A stretch of DNA of 5,683 bases from Phycisphaerales bacterium. GTDB lineage: Bacteria; Planctomycetota; Phycisphaerae; UBA1845. Below are positions 4,176-5,683 of the stretch, one piece after another. The DNA lies in NCBI GenBank assembly GCA_030612785.1, contig JAUWNF010000254.1:1-5683 (forward strand), written 5' to 3'. Made by a program: the position numbers and the translations under genes. Position 1 is the stretch's first letter, and the number at the start of each line of letters is the position of its first letter. The notes below the pieces were generated by a model. That model was not told the origin of the DNA. It saw only the letters and a list, made by a program, of their open reading frames with translations, and ran no database searches.

Positions 4176-5683
4176 ATGGAAAAGATTACGGTTGAACGCG
4201 AGATCGGTGGGAAGACACTACAGATCGAGACGGGACATCTGGCGAAGCAGGCGGCGGGGGCAGTGCTGCTCTCGTACGGGGACACGGTGGTTCTGGTCGC
4301 GGTGGTCACCGGGGCGCCGCGCGCGGGCATTGATTTCTTTCCCCTAACGGCGGACTACCGCGAGAAGGTTTACGCGGCCGGCAAGTTCCCCGGCGGTTTC
4401 TTCAAACGCGAGGGACGCCCCACCACCAAAGAGATCCTGACCATGCGGATGATCGATCGACCGATCCGTCCGCTGTTCCCCGAAGGCTTCAAGGACGAGG
4501 TGCTCATCCAGGCGATGGTGTTGTCGGCCGATCAGGAAAATGATCCCGACGTGCTGGCCATGGTCGGTGCATCGGCGGCGCTGAGCTTGTCCTCTATGCC
4601 GTTCGAGGGCCCCACCGCGGCGGTGCGCATCGGGCGGGTGGACGGCAAGCTCGTGGTCAACCCCACCGTCGCCCAGATGGAGTACAGCGAGATGGAAATG
4701 GTGTTGGCCGGCCACAAGGACGCGGTCAACATGATCGAGGTGGGCGCCAACGAGGTCTCCGAGGAGGTCATCGCCGAGGCCATCGCTCTGGGGCATGACA
4801 ACATCAGGGCCCTTTGTGACGCGATCTCGGAACTGGTCGATAAGGTGGGAGTGACCAAGGAATGGACCCCACCGCCATCCACCGACGACCTGCTCAACCG
4901 CCTCCGCGAGCGCGCCAAGAACCGCTTCGGCGAAGCCAAGAAGATCACGGGCAAACAAGAGCGTTACGAGGCCATCAGCGCCATTTACAAAGAAATCCTC
5001 GACGAGTTGTGCCCCGAGACGGAAGAGAATCCCGAGTTCCCGCGCAACGTGGTTCGGGACTTGCTCGATAAGATCGAAGGCGAGGTGGTCGCCGAGATGA
5101 TCGTCGAACAGGGCGTCCGTTCCGACGGGCGTGGCCCGCAGGACATCCGTGAGGTTATCTCGGAAGTCGGGGTCTTGCCGCGGGTCCACGGGTCGTCCAT
5201 CTTCACGCGGGGGGAGACGCAGGCCCTGGTCGTGGTCACCTTGGGCACCGCACGCGACGAGCAGATTGTTGACGGTCTGATCGAAGAGTACAGCAAGAAG
5301 TTCATGCTGCACTACAACTTCCCGCCGATCTGCACCGGTGAGGTCCGGCGGATCGGGGCGGTCACCCGGCGCGAGATCGGACACGGGCAATTGGCGGAGA
5401 AGTCCCTCGATGCCGTATTACCTTCGCCCGAGGATTTCCCGTACACCATCCGTCTGGTTTCGGACATCATGGAGTCCAACGGATCGAGTTCGATGGCTTC
5501 GGTCTGCGGCGGCACCCTGGCCCTGATGGACGCGGGCGTGCCGATTCGCCACCCGGTGGCAGGCATCTCCATCGGCATGTTCCACAACGACGCCAAGCGC
5601 GTTCTGGTGACCGACATCCTGGGCGAGGAGGACCATTTTGGGGACATGGATTTCAAGGTGGCCGGTACCCAACGAGGCATCAC
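4176..5683 (+). CDS. pnp: Polynucleotide phosphorylase, N-terminal 502 residues (3' end outside window)
   Basis: PNPase degrades RNA 3' to 5' using phosphate and releases nucleoside diphosphates; it is a trimeric ring, often part of a degradosome. The first RNase PH-like core includes FFKREGRP (75-82, RNA-entry loop) and MIDRPIRPLFPEGF. An all-helical linker follows at about 215-310, then the second, catalytic RNase PH core from RSDGRGPQDIR. The residue numbering matches E. coli PNPase exactly: Arg398-Arg399, His403, the phosphate-binding Ser437-Ser438-Ser439 in NGSSSMAS, and catalytic Asp486, Asp492 and Lys494 in EDHFGDMDFK. The frame is open to the last base; the rest of the second core and the KH and S1 RNA-binding domains (family length about 700 residues) must lie downstream. 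Start: ATG with AGGA seven bases upstream. A terminator sits 36 bases before the start and I found no convincing separate promoter, so expression may depend on read-through from rpsO. Confidence 0.98.
   Translation, partial: MEKITVEREIGGKTLQIETGHLAKQAAGAVLLSYGDTVVLVAVVTGAPRAGIDFFPLTADYREKVYAAGKFPGGFFKREGRPTTKEILTMRMIDRPIRPLFPEGFKDEVLIQAMVLSADQENDPDVLAMVGASAALSLSSMPFEGPTAAVRIGRVDGKLVVNPTVAQMEYSEMEMVLAGHKDAVNMIEVGANEVSEEVIAEAIALGHDNIRALCDAISELVDKVGVTKEWTPPPSTDDLLNRLRERAKNRFGEAKKITGKQERYEAISAIYKEILDELCPETEENPEFPRNVVRDLLDKIEGEVVAEMIVEQGVRSDGRGPQDIREVISEVGVLPRVHGSSIFTRGETQALVVVTLGTARDEQIVDGLIEEYSKKFMLHYNFPPICTGEVRRIGAVTRREIGHGQLAEKSLDAVLPSPEDFPYTIRLVSDIMESNGSSSMASVCGGTLALMDAGVPIRHPVAGISIGMFHNDAKRVLVTDILGEEDHFGDMDFKVAGTQRGI

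Noticed and set aside
4344..5390. Long minus-strand open frame of 348 codons
   Set aside because: It is exactly antisense to the conserved catalytic cores of pnp, has low-complexity His/Asp/Leu-rich composition and no known domain; it is a by-product of GC-rich codon use.
1..5683. Search for CRISPR arrays, tRNA or rRNA genes, insertion sequences, toxin-antitoxin or phage genes
   Set aside because: No regularly spaced repeats, no tRNA-like cloverleaf, no terminal inverted repeats, transposase or integrase motifs were seen; all clear coding regions are accounted for by five ordinary genes.

Overview
The window is an ordinary-looking chromosomal segment of a GC-rich bacterium, with five protein genes and no RNA genes, mobile elements or CRISPR arrays that I can recognise. 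The gene set is a bacterial GH3-family adenylating enzyme, a secreted TPR protein, an orphan receiver with an LPKRSG...MITGN core, and rpsO-pnp. Together with poor Shine-Dalgarno use at some genes, it would fit a planctomycete or a related lineage. That assignment is inference from protein style only, not from a marker comparison.

Layout. Bases 1-1200 (+) hold the C-terminal 399 residues of a GH3-family acyl-acid-amido synthetase whose N-terminal ATP-binding part lies before the window. It converges, across 74 bp, on a minus-strand gene (1275 to about 2642) for an exported tetratricopeptide-repeat protein. The TPR gene and the next plus-strand gene diverge from a region of roughly 380-480 bp. 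That region has no convincing gene but contains a hairpin, a nine-G tract and a GC-rich inverted-repeat-like element.

From about 3022 onward everything reads plus. A good sigma70-like promoter (TTGCAA, 17 bp, TATACT) and a strong Shine-Dalgarno serve a 127-residue single-domain response regulator (3125-3508). After 178 bp with a weaker candidate promoter and a structured leader comes rpsO (3687-3956, ribosomal protein S15). A 219-bp spacer with a GC-clamped stem and a textbook intrinsic terminator follows, then pnp (from 4176, polynucleotide phosphorylase), which runs off the window's right edge at residue 502.

How the genes work together. Only rpsO and pnp form a known functional neighbourhood. 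In E. coli the two are adjacent, separated by a terminator, and pnp is controlled through RNase III processing of a 5' hairpin plus PNPase autoregulation. The spacer here has comparable parts, and these are the most testable regulatory signals in the window. The response regulator has its own promoter and no partner kinase in view. I found no evidence for a new multi-gene system.
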